Shown in pieces: positions 7,936 to 15,978 of a stretch of 27,037 bases of DNA. The notes under the pieces were generated by a model. It did no database searches. It was not told the DNA's origin and worked only from the letters and a program-made list of their open reading frames with translations. This DNA comes from Limiplasma sp964504385 (GTDB taxonomy: Bacteria > Bacillota > Clostridia > Christensenellales > Aristaeellaceae), in assembly GCA_964504385.1 (NCBI GenBank), contig CAZDEF010000035.1, positions 1 through 27,037 of the forward strand, in the 5' to 3' direction. A program made the translations under genes and the position numbers. The stretch's first letter is position 1, and each line of letters starts with the position of its first letter.

Positions 7936-7979
7936 AAACAGGCCGGTTCCAGAAGTCATGATCTGGAACCGGCCTGTTT
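7936..7979. terminator. Bidirectional terminator between convergent genes
   Basis: A perfect 18-bp stem (7936-7953 with 7962-7979, arms AAACAGGCCGGTTCCAGA and complement) has an 8-nt loop and T-rich flanks on both strands. It separates the SPFH gene (plus) from the GH43 gene (minus). Confidence 0.88.
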
Positions 7980-7992
7980 TGGTATGCTGTTT

Positions 7993-8958
7993 TTATTGGA
8001 ACAGCTGGTTTTCGTAGTCGAACACCGGCATGCCGTCCTGCCACGTTACCTTCATCACATAGGTGTGGCGGTTGATGTCATAGAGGGAATCGCCGATGAT
8101 CTCGTCATACTGGCGGGCGTGGTAGGCCATGTAGGCGTTACCCTCGTCATCGCAGAAGAAGGAGTTGTGTCCCGGCCCGTACAGGCCCTTTTCCACGCTG
8201 GTGGCCAGCACGGGGCGGTTCAGCTTGTGCCAGTTGGAAATGTCCATCAGGTCGGCATCCGCGTCCGCCCAGAGCAGTCCCATGCAGTACGCCGGGCCGG
8301 TGCTGCTGGCGGAGAAAGTCATGAACAGCTTGCCGTCGTGCTCGATGAAGGCGGGGCCTTCGTTCACCCAGAAGCCCACGCGCTCCCAGTCGTAGGAGGG
8401 AGCGGTGAGCAGCATCTGCGGGGTAGTGAATTTCTTGGCGCCGTCCATCCGGGCAATGTACAGGTTGGAGATTTTCTTGCCAACGCTCACCTTTTCCGCC
8501 CACACGCAGTAGCGGCTGCCGCCGACCACATGGGTGGTCATGTCCAGCGAGAAATCCTGAAAGGTGAAATCATCCACGGCTTCCAGCATACCGGCTTCCT
8601 GCCACGCGTCCTGCATGGGATCGTCGCCGGTGCATTCCAGCATCCACGGGCGGATCTTCCACACGTCCTCCTTCTCCCCGGCGGCGAAGTACACATACCA
8701 CTTTCCGTCGATCCGGTGGATCTCCGGCGCCCAGATATGCTTGCTCATCACGCCGGTTTCATGCGCGTGCCACAGCTCCTTTTCGGGCGCGCTGCGCAGC
8801 CCCTCCAGCGTGTCGGCGCAGCGCAGCACCACGCAGTCATAGGCGGGTACGGAAGCGGTGAAGTAGTATTTGCCGCCCTCGTGCAGGATGTAGGGGTCTG
8901 CACGGTTGAGAATAAACGGCGTGTTGTATGCGGTCTGTACGAAGTTATCCTTGTTCAA
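7993..8958 (-). CDS. Glycoside hydrolase family 43 (arabinofuranosidase/xylosidase-like)
   Basis: This 321-residue five-bladed beta-propeller enzyme should act on arabinose- or xylose-containing glycans. The three GH43 catalytic acids are visible: base D21 (NRADPYI), pKa modulator D139 (SLDMTTH) and acid E200 (VNEGP). WAPEIH (76-81) and GPGHNSFF are further family blocks. No signal peptide is seen, so it probably acts in the cytoplasm on imported oligosaccharides. The start is TTG 8958 behind GGAGG at 9 nt. It lies 25 nt after the DAACS symporter gene with no promoter between, so it should be read from the T-box controlled transcript. The exact subfamily and substrate cannot be set from sequence alone. 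Confidence 0.87.
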   Translation of the reverse strand: MNKDNFVQTAYNTPFILNRADPYILHEGGKYYFTASVPAYDCVVLRCADTLEGLRSAPEKELWHAHETGVMSKHIWAPEIHRIDGKWYVYFAAGEKEDVWKIRPWMLECTGDDPMQDAWQEAGMLEAVDDFTFQDFSLDMTTHVVGGSRYCVWAEKVSVGKKISNLYIARMDGAKKFTTPQMLLTAPSYDWERVGFWVNEGPAFIEHDGKLFMTFSASSTGPAYCMGLLWADADADLMDISNWHKLNRPVLATSVEKGLYGPGHNSFFCDDEGNAYMAYHARQYDEIIGDSLYDINRHTYVMKVTWQDGMPVFDYENQLFQ

Positions 8959-8983
8959 AGCCCGGCGCCTCCTTCGGGAAATG

Positions 8984-10213
8984 TTATGCGTTGGGGTGAT
9001 CGTGCTTATCCAGCTTGCAGGTGCGCTTCATGGCCACGGAGCAGGCGATGTCGCCCAGCACATTGCAGCAGGTAGCGCCCATGTCGCACAGCGTGTTGAT
9101 GGAAATGTACACGCCCATGATGCCCGCGGGCAGACCGGCGATGCTGCTCAGCGCGGCGAAGCAGGCGATAGCGCCGCCGGGCACGCCGGGGCAGCCGATG
9201 GACAGCAGCGTGTTGGCCAGCATGACCGTGACCATCATGCCGAAGTTCACCTCCACGCCGCAGGCGTTGGCGAAGAACACGATCATGAAGCTCATCAGAA
9301 TGGACACAGCGTCCATGTTGATGGTAGCGCCCAGCGGGAGCGCCAGCGAGGAGATCTCGTTGGGAACGTCCATATCATCTGCGCACTGCTTGCTGATGGG
9401 CAGCGTGGCGGAGGAGGAGCAGGTGCCGAAGGCGTTGAGCGCGGCCGGCATGACCTTCTTGAAGAACGTGAGCGCCGGGTACTTGCCCAGCACCTGCACG
9501 ATGCCGCCGTACACGATGAGCACATACAGGATGAAGGTGATGTACAGCGCCGCCAGCACGCCGGCCAGCGCGAGGATGGTGCTCATGCCGTTGGCATACA
9601 TCACAGAGGCGATGGAGCAGAACACGCCCACAGGGGTGAAGTGCATGACCACGGAGATGATCTTCACGCAGATGGCGTCCAGCGCTTCCACCACTTTGTA
9701 GAAGGGCTCAGCCTTTTCCTTCAGGCTCACGCAGGCCACGCCCACGATGATGGCAAAGACCAGCACCTGCAGCATATCGCCGTTGACGAAGGAGGCGACA
9801 GGGTTGGCTGGGATGAGGTTCTTGACGGTGTCCAGCAGGCTGGTAAATTTGGTGGCTTCCACGGTGGTATCCATCATTTCGATCACGACGCCCTTGCCCA
9901 GCCCCATGGCCTGCGGCAGGAACAGGCCCAGCAGGCTGGCAAACAGCGTGGTGCTTACAAAGTACAGCACCGTCTGCAGGCCAATCCGCCCGGTGGCGGA
10001 CACGCTGCCGATGCCCTTGATGCCCACCACCAGCGAGCAGAACACCAGCGGGAAGATCATCATGCGCAGCGCGTTCATGTACAGGCCGCTGCACAGGTCG
10101 ATCACGGGCAGCGCCCATTCGAAGCGGCCGGGCATCAGCAGGCCGAACACGATGCCGGCCAGCAGGCCGATAAAGATCCACAGGGTGAGCGTGGTCGCCT
10201 TGTTCTTCTTCAT
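8984..10213 (-). CDS. DAACS-family dicarboxylate/amino acid:cation symporter
   Basis: This 409-residue membrane transporter belongs to the GltP/SstT/TcyP family, which imports acidic amino acids, serine/threonine, cystine or dicarboxylates with Na+ or H+. It has about eight hydrophobic segments. The serine-rich re-entrant loop appears as CSSSATLP (265-272), the TM7 motif as NMDAVS (299-304, usually NMDGT) and the second loop as GVPGGA. The start is ATG 10213 behind GGAGGGG. The frame stays open upstream only because it runs through the structured leader. A T-box leader with its own promoter precedes it, so expression should rise when one charged tRNA runs low. An amino acid is therefore a likelier substrate than a C4-dicarboxylate. 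Confidence 0.9.
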   Translation of the reverse strand: MKKNKATTLTLWIFIGLLAGIVFGLLMPGRFEWALPVIDLCSGLYMNALRMMIFPLVFCSLVVGIKGIGSVSATGRIGLQTVLYFVSTTLFASLLGLFLPQAMGLGKGVVIEMMDTTVEATKFTSLLDTVKNLIPANPVASFVNGDMLQVLVFAIIVGVACVSLKEKAEPFYKVVEALDAICVKIISVVMHFTPVGVFCSIASVMYANGMSTILALAGVLAALYITFILYVLIVYGGIVQVLGKYPALTFFKKVMPAALNAFGTCSSSATLPISKQCADDMDVPNEISSLALPLGATINMDAVSILMSFMIVFFANACGVEVNFGMMVTVMLANTLLSIGCPGVPGGAIACFAALSSIAGLPAGIMGVYISINTLCDMGATCCNVLGDIACSVAMKRTCKLDKHDHPNA

Positions 10214-10253
10214 TGGTAAACCCCTCCTAAAAATGTGAATGTTGACTTGCGTC

Positions 10254-10535
10254 TGCATAGCAAAACGCCCGTCTCCCGCGTGCGCGGAAGACGGGCGGTA
10301 TACCCGTGGTACCACTTCCATTTGTTCCGCTTGCCAAAAATGCGAAACCTCAAACGGCATCCATCAATGCCTGCCGCTATAACGGGCGGTTCCCGTCGCC
10401 GTCTTAGCCCCAAGGGCCTCGGGACGCTGCTCCGGAGCCATCTTCCCCTGCCGCCCGCCTGCGCCCTTTCAGCATACAGGCGCTCTCTGCAAAACGTTCG
10501 TCAGGCTACTCTTTCCTTCATCGCGTTGGATGATG
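10254..10535 (-). ncRNA. T-box riboswitch leader upstream of the symporter
   Basis: On the minus strand the leader has the T-box hallmarks in order: AAGAGTAG and AGAGAGC of Stem I, then GAAGATGGCTCCGGAGC (about 10445-10429), which fits the specifier region. A GACGGGAACCGCCCG hairpin region follows, then the antiterminator core AAGTGGTACCACGGG with its UGGU bulge (10314-10311), and last a terminator. Two specifier readings fit: AUG (10441-10439, Met) or, shifted by one base, GAU (Asp). The UGGU bulge pairs with tRNAs having A73, which favours Met, because bacterial tRNA-Asp carries G73. Ala (GCU) is a weaker third reading. T-box identity is confident; the amino acid is not. Confidence 0.88.
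10260..10297 (-). terminator. T-box regulatory terminator
   Basis: On the minus strand CCGCCCGTCTTCCGCG and CGCGGGAGACGGGC pair into a long GC stem (10267-10296), followed by GTTTTG. The upstream T-box sequence can pair with its 5' arm to form the antiterminator when uncharged tRNA is bound. Confidence 0.85.
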
Positions 10536-10540
10536 GGGGT

Positions 10541-10569
10541 ATTATATGCGATTCTTTCCGCATTGTCAA
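10541..10569 (-). promoter_or_regulatory. Consensus promoter of the T-box transcript
   Basis: Perfect TTGACA (10569-10564), a 17-nt spacer and perfect TATAAT (10546-10541) on the minus strand. The strong promoter fits control by termination rather than initiation. Confidence 0.85.
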
Positions 10570-10602
10570 GGCGTGTTTTGCAAGCCAACTACAGATAAAA
10601 CG

Positions 10603-10820
10603 AAAGAAGCAAACAAAAAGCAAAGAGCGGAAGCTCTCTGCTTAACCATCCATGGGAGGTTTGGAGGGCCGTAGCCCTCCAAGTGTGATCGTATCGACCG
10701 GCTTTGCCGCCCGGCGAGTCGTAGGCGAGTAGGCAAACAGTGCTTTCCCTCGGCGGAAAAGATCGCGCAGCGAGCTTTTTCGCCGGCCTGAGCAGAGAGC
10801 ACAGAAGCTCTTTGCTTTAG
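10603..10820. repeat. Hairpin-bounded intergenic repeat-like element
   Basis: No convincing gene lies between the symporter promoter and the permease stop. The two ends carry related palindromes: about 10617-10641 (AAGCAAAGAGCGGAAGCTCT and on) and 10792-10817 (GCAGAGAGCACAGAAGCTCT and on), which match each other in inverted orientation. Between them lie a GGAGGGC-CGTA-GCCCTCC hairpin (10663-10680) and a larger stem built from GGCGGAAAAG and CTTTTTCGCC (about 10752-10784). The palindrome at the 10617 end, read on the minus strand, is followed by TTTTTG and can terminate the permease transcript. The layout recalls a REP/MITE-like element. Only one copy is present in this window. Confidence 0.5.
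10617..10641 (-). terminator. Probable terminator of the sugar-transport operon
   Basis: On the minus strand AAGCAGAGAGC-TTCC-GCTCTTTGCTT forms an 11-bp stem with one G-U pair and runs into TTTTTGTTT. It lies about 190 nt after the last permease gene, at the far edge of the repeat-like block. Confidence 0.65.
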
Positions 10821-10829
10821 ATAAACGGG

Positions 10830-11663
10830 TCAGGATTTGACTGCGCCGGTGGTCAAACCGTTGATGATCTGCTTCTGCGCCAGCAGGTAGAACACCAGAA
10901 TGGGCAGTGAGCTGAGCAGGAAGGCAGCGAAGGCCAATGTGTAATTGGTGGAATACTTGGTTTTGAAGTTGTACTCAAACAGCGGCAGCGTCCACATGTC
11001 CTGGCTGGCGTTGAGCATCAGCAGCGGCAGCTGGAAATCGTTCCAGATCCACAGGGCGTCCATGATCAGCACCGCCGATACGATGGGCTTCATCATGGGG
11101 TAGATGATGGTGAAGAATGTGCGCCCCACGCCTGCGCCATCGATGAAGGCGGCCTCGTCCAGCTCGCGGGGAATACTGTTGACGTAGCTCACCGTCAGCA
11201 GGCAGCCCTCGGACAGAGCGAACACCCAATACAGCAGCACCAGACCGTACATGTTCATGGCGTTCAGGTAACTCATCAGCTTGATCTGCGGCACCATTAC
11301 CACGGTGAAGGGCACAAACGCGCCGGAGATAAACAGGAAGTAGATCAGCCGGTAATACTTGCGCCGGAAATTGCGGGCGATGGCATAGGAGACCAGCGGT
11401 ACGAAGATGCCGATGCCCAGCAGGGAAAAGAGCGTGATGAACAGCGAGTTGAACACAAAGTTGCCAAAATACGCCTTGTGGATAACTTCGTCAAAGTTGC
11501 CCAGATAGAAGGAGGAGGGCAGCCCGAAGAAATTGCTGGACAGCTCGTCCGGCGTTTTCAGGGAAGTGACCACCGTGATGTACATGGGGAACAGGATCAT
11601 CAGAACGCCGAAGGTCAAAAACAGGTAGGTCAGCGCGTTGAGGATCGTTCTGCTTTTCTTCAT
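10830..11663 (-). CDS. Carbohydrate ABC transporter permease, MalG/CUT1 type
   Basis: This 277-residue inner-membrane permease has about six transmembrane segments. The EAA loop, the docking site for the ATPase, is seen as DEAAFIDGAG...IIYPMMKPI (about residues 169-194). The protein ends in NGLTTGAVKS, the usual C-terminus of MalG-like permeases. ATG 11663 gives MKKSRT; an in-frame TTG at 11669 would overlap the previous stop (TTGA) and add two residues. The Shine-Dalgarno AGGAG sits 11 nt from the ATG and 5 nt from the TTG, so the start is slightly uncertain. It works with the other permease and the binding protein. No ATPase gene is nearby, so a shared MsmK-like ATPase encoded elsewhere is implied. 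Confidence 0.9.
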   Translation of the reverse strand: MKKSRTILNALTYLFLTFGVLMILFPMYITVVTSLKTPDELSSNFFGLPSSFYLGNFDEVIHKAYFGNFVFNSLFITLFSLLGIGIFVPLVSYAIARNFRRKYYRLIYFLFISGAFVPFTVVMVPQIKLMSYLNAMNMYGLVLLYWVFALSEGCLLTVSYVNSIPRELDEAAFIDGAGVGRTFFTIIYPMMKPIVSAVLIMDALWIWNDFQLPLLMLNASQDMWTLPLFEYNFKTKYSTNYTLAFAAFLLSSLPILVFYLLAQKQIINGLTTGAVKS

Positions 11664-11665
11664 CT

Positions 11666-12535
11666 TCAATCACGCTCCTGAGCCATTTTGGTCTGCACCA
11701 GCGCGATCAGCATGATCAGGATGAAGATCACGATGGATTCCGCCGATGAATACGCAAATTTCATATCCGTAAAGGCGTGCTTGTAAATGGATACTGCAAT
11801 GGTGGTGGTGGCGTTGGCTGGGCCGCCGTTGGTGGTGGCCTTTACATAGTCGAACACCATCAGGCCGGAGCGGATGCTCATCAGCGCTGCCACGCCGATG
11901 GTGGGCTTCACCAGCGGCAGGGTGATGCGGCGGAAAGCCTGCCAGCGGCTGGCGCCATCAATGGTGGCTGCTTCGTAAATATCTGCGGAGATGGACTGCA
12001 TGCCGGCCAGGATCAGCACAGTGGGCATGGCCGTTTCCTTCCACACCTGAATGAACATGATGGCCCACATGGCCAGCGAGCGGTTGGACAGCGGGTTTTT
12101 GGACAGCACTGCAATGTTCAGCGCCTTGCCGACCAGCGGCACCACATGATAGTAGAGCTGGTTGAAGATCAGGCCGACAGTGATGGAGGACATGACGGCG
12201 GGGAAAAAGTAGGTGACCCGCCAAAAGCTGTGCAGCTTCAATTCCTGATTCAGCAATACCGCCAGCAGCGTGGCCAGCGCTGTTACCAGCAGGGTCATCA
12301 CCATTGTGTACCAGCAGGTGCGTCCTGCCGCAGCCATGGTCAGCTTGTCTTTGAAGATGTTGGCATAGTTTTGCAGCCCCACAAAATGAAAGGCAGGGCT
12401 GATGCCGTTCCAATCCGTCAGCGAATAGTACAGGCCGCTGACGACCGGAAAGGCGAAGAAGATGATGTACAGCAGAACGGCAGGCAGCGTGAACAGAAAA
12501 TAGGCCGACTGCTTCCAGCGCTTCATGAAGTTCAT
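11666..12535 (-). CDS. Carbohydrate ABC transporter permease, MalF/CUT1 type
   Basis: This 289-residue permease has six predicted membrane segments. It opens with AYFLFTLPAVLLYIIFFAFP, followed by LYYSLTDWNG, both typical of sugar-uptake permeases. The EAA loop is YEAATIDGAS...ITLPLVKPT (about 187-212). The start is ATG 12535, behind GGAAGGAAAGGA. A longer open frame upstream runs through the attenuator hairpin and is not used. Its stop overlaps the next permease by a few bases, indicating coupled translation. Expression relative to the binding protein is probably lowered by the hairpin at 12587-12622. Confidence 0.91.
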   Translation of the reverse strand: MNFMKRWKQSAYFLFTLPAVLLYIIFFAFPVVSGLYYSLTDWNGISPAFHFVGLQNYANIFKDKLTMAAAGRTCWYTMVMTLLVTALATLLAVLLNQELKLHSFWRVTYFFPAVMSSITVGLIFNQLYYHVVPLVGKALNIAVLSKNPLSNRSLAMWAIMFIQVWKETAMPTVLILAGMQSISADIYEAATIDGASRWQAFRRITLPLVKPTIGVAALMSIRSGLMVFDYVKATTNGGPANATTTIAVSIYKHAFTDMKFAYSSAESIVIFILIMLIALVQTKMAQERD

Positions 12536-12586
12536 AGTGTTCCTTTCCTTCCGTTTTTGAAGTGGAACCGGTGGCGGATGAAAAGC

Positions 12587-12622
12587 GAAAGCGCCGGAAG
12601 GTTCTCCCCTTCCGGCGCTTTC
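12587..12622 (-). terminator. Attenuator-like hairpin between binding protein and permeases
   Basis: A perfect 15-bp stem (12587-12601 with 12608-12622, GAAAGCGCCGGAAGG) lies 8 nt past the binding-protein stop. The minus strand continues GCTTTTC, a weak U-tract. Such hairpins commonly let binding-protein mRNA accumulate over permease mRNA. Confidence 0.75.
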
Positions 12623-12630
12623 CCCGTTCA

Positions 12631-13845
12631 TTACTGAGCGACAAACAGGCTCTGCAGCGTGTCGAGGAAGGCGGGGATGTCTTCGTCGATCAGCAGCTGC
12701 TGGCAGGCGCTGGTCACATAATCGGAGGTGCCAGTCACCCACATCTGGTCGGGCCACAGGCCGATGTTGTCGGCGCTGTCAAAGCAGCTGAGAATGGGCT
12801 TGGACTCATCCACAGCGGAAACCACGCCCGTGATGTAGGAGGCGGAGCCGTCCAGATCGGCATAGTACTGCGCGCTGTCCTCGCGCGCCATGAACTGCAG
12901 GAACTTGAGCGCCGCTTCGGTGTTGGCGCAGGTGGAGCTGATGCACAGGCCCAGGTCGTTCTGGTAGCCGATGCGCATATGGTTGCCGGTCTTGGCGGGC
13001 AGCGGGAAGGAGGAGAACTCAAACTCGGGGTTGAGCGACTTCACAGAGGGGATGATCCAGATGCCCTGAATGAGCATGGCCGCTTCGCCGTTGGCAAAGG
13101 CGTCCAGCGCTTGGTCGTAGTTGGTGCCCAGCGTGTCTTCCTGCGCATAGCGGTTCAGCTCCAGGAACTCGCGGGCGGATTCTTCAAAGCCGGGGTAGTC
13201 GGTCACAGTGGCCTCGCCATTGTAGATGGCGCTGTTGACGGTCTCATAGTTGTCCACGCAGTTGAGCACGACCATGGACCAAGTGGTGCTGGCCTGCCAG
13301 TCCATGTTGTGCATCACAAAGGGCGTGATACCGGCGGCCTTCAGCTTTTCGCACACGGCGATCAGCTCTTCGTAAGTGGTGGGCACTTCAATGCCGTTTT
13401 CTTCGAAGATCTTCACATTGTAGAACACGCCGGCAGCGTTCATGGAAATGGGCAGGATGTAGGACTTACCTTCGTACAGGGTGTCCTGCAGCATGCCGCT
13501 GTCGATGGTGGAGAAAACGTCCTTGTCGGTCAGATCCAGCAGCATGCCGTTCTTGGCCATTTCCTGATAGCGGGGATCAGTGGCGTAATAGGTGAGGATC
13601 TCGGGCAGCTTGTTGGTGGCTGCACGGGTCTGCAGCACGGTGGTGGCATCGGGCACCTGCGTCTGCTCCACATCAATGCCGGGGTTTTCCGCTTCGAACT
13701 TTTCGATTAGGGTGTTCAGAATATCCACCACTTCGGGTTTGATATTGAAGAACTCCAGGTGAACTGTCTCGCTGCTCTCAGCGAACGCAGAAACGTTCGC
13801 GAGCATCAGCATTGCACACAGAACCAAAGCCAATACCTTTTTCAT
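12631..13845 (-). CDS. Extracellular sugar-binding protein of an ABC importer
   Basis: This 404-residue family 1 solute-binding protein captures an oligosaccharide for the two permeases downstream. The N-terminus MKKVLALVLCAMLMLANVSA is a classic Sec signal peptide with likely cleavage after AFA (residue 22). There is no lipobox cysteine at the cleavage site, which is unusual for a Gram-positive binding protein. The protein may be held by other means or secreted freely. IEKFEAENPGIDV (about residue 48) is the family's first conserved helix. ATG 13845 follows AGGAGG. It starts 22 nt after the hydrolase gene and should share its promoter. The ligand is not evident; neighbouring GH1 and hydrolase genes suggest a plant beta-glycoside or acylated sugar. 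Confidence 0.9.
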   Translation of the reverse strand: MKKVLALVLCAMLMLANVSAFAESSETVHLEFFNIKPEVVDILNTLIEKFEAENPGIDVEQTQVPDATTVLQTRAATNKLPEILTYYATDPRYQEMAKNGMLLDLTDKDVFSTIDSGMLQDTLYEGKSYILPISMNAAGVFYNVKIFEENGIEVPTTYEELIAVCEKLKAAGITPFVMHNMDWQASTTWSMVVLNCVDNYETVNSAIYNGEATVTDYPGFEESAREFLELNRYAQEDTLGTNYDQALDAFANGEAAMLIQGIWIIPSVKSLNPEFEFSSFPLPAKTGNHMRIGYQNDLGLCISSTCANTEAALKFLQFMAREDSAQYYADLDGSASYITGVVSAVDESKPILSCFDSADNIGLWPDQMWVTGTSDYVTSACQQLLIDEDIPAFLDTLQSLFVAQ

Positions 13846-13867
13846 GTTTCATGTCCTCCTGAATTTT

Positions 13868-14620
13868 TTATATGAGAACTTCGGTAAGGAAGCTCCTCAC
13901 TTCTTCAGCGACGGCTGCCTGCGCTCCGGCCGTCTCGTAGCAATGGTGCACGCCGGGAATGATCCTCAGCGTGGCCAGATCGCCCAGTTTGTCTTTCAGG
14001 CGAATGCTGTGATAAACCGGCGATTCGCCGTCCAGCTCGCCATGCACCAGCAGCGTGGGCAGCGCTGCATCGCAGGTCATGCGGTAGCCGTCCAGATCGG
14101 TCAGTTCGTCCACCATGGCTTTGGAGATCTCAAAGCCGCCCAAGTCCAACTTGCCTTCCTCCAGAAAACGATGCAGCTGGGGGCCGGTGAGGAGCTGGAT
14201 GAGCTCGTGGTAACAGGAAAACGCGGGGCTGAGCAGCACCAGCGCGGCGGCTTCGCCCTCCTGCGCAGCCATCACGGCCGCCAGCGCGCCCAGCGAATGA
14301 CCGCCCACGGCGATCCGTTTGGCATCCACCTGCGGCAGGGACTGGGCGTAGCGGATCACCGCTGCGGTATCCTCCGCTTCGGTGGCGGCGGTGGCATCCG
14401 CAGAAGCGCCATCGCTTTCTCCGCTGCCGATGCAATCGTGCCGCAGACAAGCGATGCCATTGCGTTCCAGCATGCGGGCGATGGCGATGAGCGTGCGCTC
14501 ATGGGCGCAGCCCGTCAAGCCGTGGCACAGCACCAAACAGGGGCAGTTTTCTTCTTTGGGCAAGTGGGCGATCCCGCGAAGAACCCCGCGGGGGGTGGAA
14601 ATCGAAAAGTCCGTCTGCAC
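13868..14620 (-). CDS. Alpha/beta hydrolase, feruloyl/cinnamoyl-esterase-like
   Basis: This 250-residue serine hydrolase has nucleophile S109 in GGHSLGA, Asp 197 in VHGELDGESP and His 225/226 in GVHHCYE. The oxyanion region LCHGLTG (31-37) and HDCIGSGES complete the fold. The closest known pattern is the Est1E-type cinnamoyl esterases of rumen Clostridia, which release hydroxycinnamic acids from plant-wall sugars. Without a structure or alignment, a general esterase/peptidase reading stays open. The start is GTG 14620 with only a weak AG-rich site before it. It is the first gene behind the promoter at 14668-14696 and is followed at 22 nt by the binding-protein gene. No signal peptide is seen, so it would act on imported substrate. 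Confidence 0.82.
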   Translation of the reverse strand: MQTDFSISTPRGVLRGIAHLPKEENCPCLVLCHGLTGCAHERTLIAIARMLERNGIACLRHDCIGSGESDGASADATAATEAEDTAAVIRYAQSLPQVDAKRIAVGGHSLGALAAVMAAQEGEAAALVLLSPAFSCYHELIQLLTGPQLHRFLEEGKLDLGGFEISKAMVDELTDLDGYRMTCDAALPTLLVHGELDGESPVYHSIRLKDKLGDLATLRIIPGVHHCYETAGAQAAVAEEVRSFLTEVLI

Positions 14621-14667
14621 TCGTTTCGCTTCTTTCTGACAAAAGATTGAAAATCGATCGGGTACTC

Positions 14668-14696
14668 ATTATAGTTCCGCTGAACGACGAAGTCAA
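14668..14696 (-). promoter_or_regulatory. Internal promoter for hydrolase and sugar-importer genes
   Basis: TTGACT (14696-14691), a 17-nt spacer and perfect TATAAT (14673-14668) on the minus strand. It lies between the glycerate kinase stop and the hydrolase start. Confidence 0.8.
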
Positions 14697-14724
14697 TCGG
14701 CAGGATGGAGAAAAACAGCTCTTT

Positions 14725-15954
14725 TTAGCGTTTGATCAGCGCCACGGTCAGATCGTTGACGTTGGTGCCGGTGGGGCCGGTGACGATCAGCGCGCCGATG
14801 GCGCCGAGGGCGTGGTAAGCGTCGTTGTCGGCCAGCACGCGGCGCACGTCCAGACCGGCTGCCTGCAGCTGCGCAAGGGTGTGCTCGTCGGCGATGCCGC
14901 CCGCAGCGTCGGTGGGGCCGTCGGAGCCGTCGGAGCCCACGGAGAACACGCAGGTGTTCCGGCAGCCCGCCAGCCCTTCGGCAGCGCCGAGGGCGATCTC
15001 CTGATTGCGCCCGCCAAGGCCCTTGCCGGTCAGGTGGACAACGGTTTCGCCGCCGCACAGGAAGGCCAGCGAGCGCTGCGTGTCCTGATGATCGCGGGCG
15101 ATGGAGGCCAGAAAGGCGCCCGCTTCCCGCGCTTCGCAGCTGAGGCTGGCGGTGAGGAAGACCGGCTCGTAGCCCAGCTCGCGGCAGGTTTGGGCGGCGG
15201 AGCGGCACAGCTGCTTCACGCTGCCGGTCACATGGGTGGTAACGTTGGAAAGCGTCTTGGGCGTTTCAATGCGCAGACAGTCCATGGCCTGTGCCGAGAG
15301 CTTCAGACCGTAGCCTTCCACGATGCGCAGCGCCTGCTCGCAGGTGGAGGCGTCCGGATAGGCCGGGCCGGAGGCGATCATGTCCAGTGGGTCGCCGATG
15401 ATATCGCTGAGCACCACGGCATATACTTGCGCGGGCATGCAGGCCAGCGCGAAGCGGCCGCCCTTCACGGCGGACAGACGCTTGCGGATGGTGTTCATCT
15501 CCACGATGCTCGCGCCGCAGGCCAGCAGCTGGCGGGTGATGTCGGCCAGCTCCTCAAACGGGATGAGCGGCTGCTCAAACAGCGCGGAGCCGCCGCCGGA
15601 GAGCAGGAACAGCACGCTGTCCTGCGGCGACAGGCCGCTTACCGCTTCCAGCGCGCGGGCGGTGGCCATGCAGCTGTTTTCATCCGGCACGGGATGCCCC
15701 GCTTCGTACAGCTCCAACGGCTCCAGCGCACCCTTGCAGTGGCCGTATTTGGTGACCACCACGCCGCGGTCGATGCGGTCTCCCAGCACCTCCACGGCTG
15801 CGCGCGCCATTTCCCAGCCGGCCTTGCCGGTGGAGACAACCACGAGCTGGCCGTTTGGGTCGAATTCGATCTGCTCCAGTGCCTGACGCACCGCCGCGCC
15901 GGGCATGGCGTCGCGCAGTGCATCGTTGATGATCCGTTGAGCGTCATTGTGCAT
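14725..15954 (-). CDS. Glycerate 2-kinase, MOFRL/DUF4147 family
   Basis: This 409-residue class II glycerate kinase should convert D-glycerate to 2-phosphoglycerate with ATP. The N-terminal DUF4147 domain shows GKAGWEMARAA and FLLSGGGSALFE, then VVLSDIIGDPLDMIASGP. The C-terminal MOFRL domain shows FLCGGETVV, GKGLGGRNQE and SVGSDGSDGPTDAAGG. All core glycine-rich blocks are present. ATG 15954 has AGGAGG upstream. It lies 24 nt after the GH1 gene and is followed by a new promoter, so the two form a sub-operon. Its place in a glycoside locus is not obvious. Glycerate may come from breakdown of a glucosylglycerate-type substrate or of sugar acids; this is speculation. Confidence 0.9.
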   Translation of the reverse strand: MHNDAQRIINDALRDAMPGAAVRQALEQIEFDPNGQLVVVSTGKAGWEMARAAVEVLGDRIDRGVVVTKYGHCKGALEPLELYEAGHPVPDENSCMATARALEAVSGLSPQDSVLFLLSGGGSALFEQPLIPFEELADITRQLLACGASIVEMNTIRKRLSAVKGGRFALACMPAQVYAVVLSDIIGDPLDMIASGPAYPDASTCEQALRIVEGYGLKLSAQAMDCLRIETPKTLSNVTTHVTGSVKQLCRSAAQTCRELGYEPVFLTASLSCEAREAGAFLASIARDHQDTQRSLAFLCGGETVVHLTGKGLGGRNQEIALGAAEGLAGCRNTCVFSVGSDGSDGPTDAAGGIADEHTLAQLQAAGLDVRRVLADNDAYHALGAIGALIVTGPTGTNVNDLTVALIKR

Positions 15955-15978
15955 GGTGCCTTTTCCTCCTGACGTTGT

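Noticed and set aside
8906..10219. A 437-codon open frame on the plus strand opposite the symporter
   Set aside because: It is a low-complexity His/Gly/Asp translation complementary to a clear membrane transporter, with no start signals.
10214..10360. An upstream extension of the symporter reading frame
   Set aside because: It passes through the T-box terminator hairpin; ATG 10213 with GGAGGGG is the real start and the first helix begins there.
10566..10802. A 78-codon minus-strand frame in the repeat-like block
   Set aside because: It consists of translated palindromes, has no clear ribosome binding site, and ends within the T-box promoter region.
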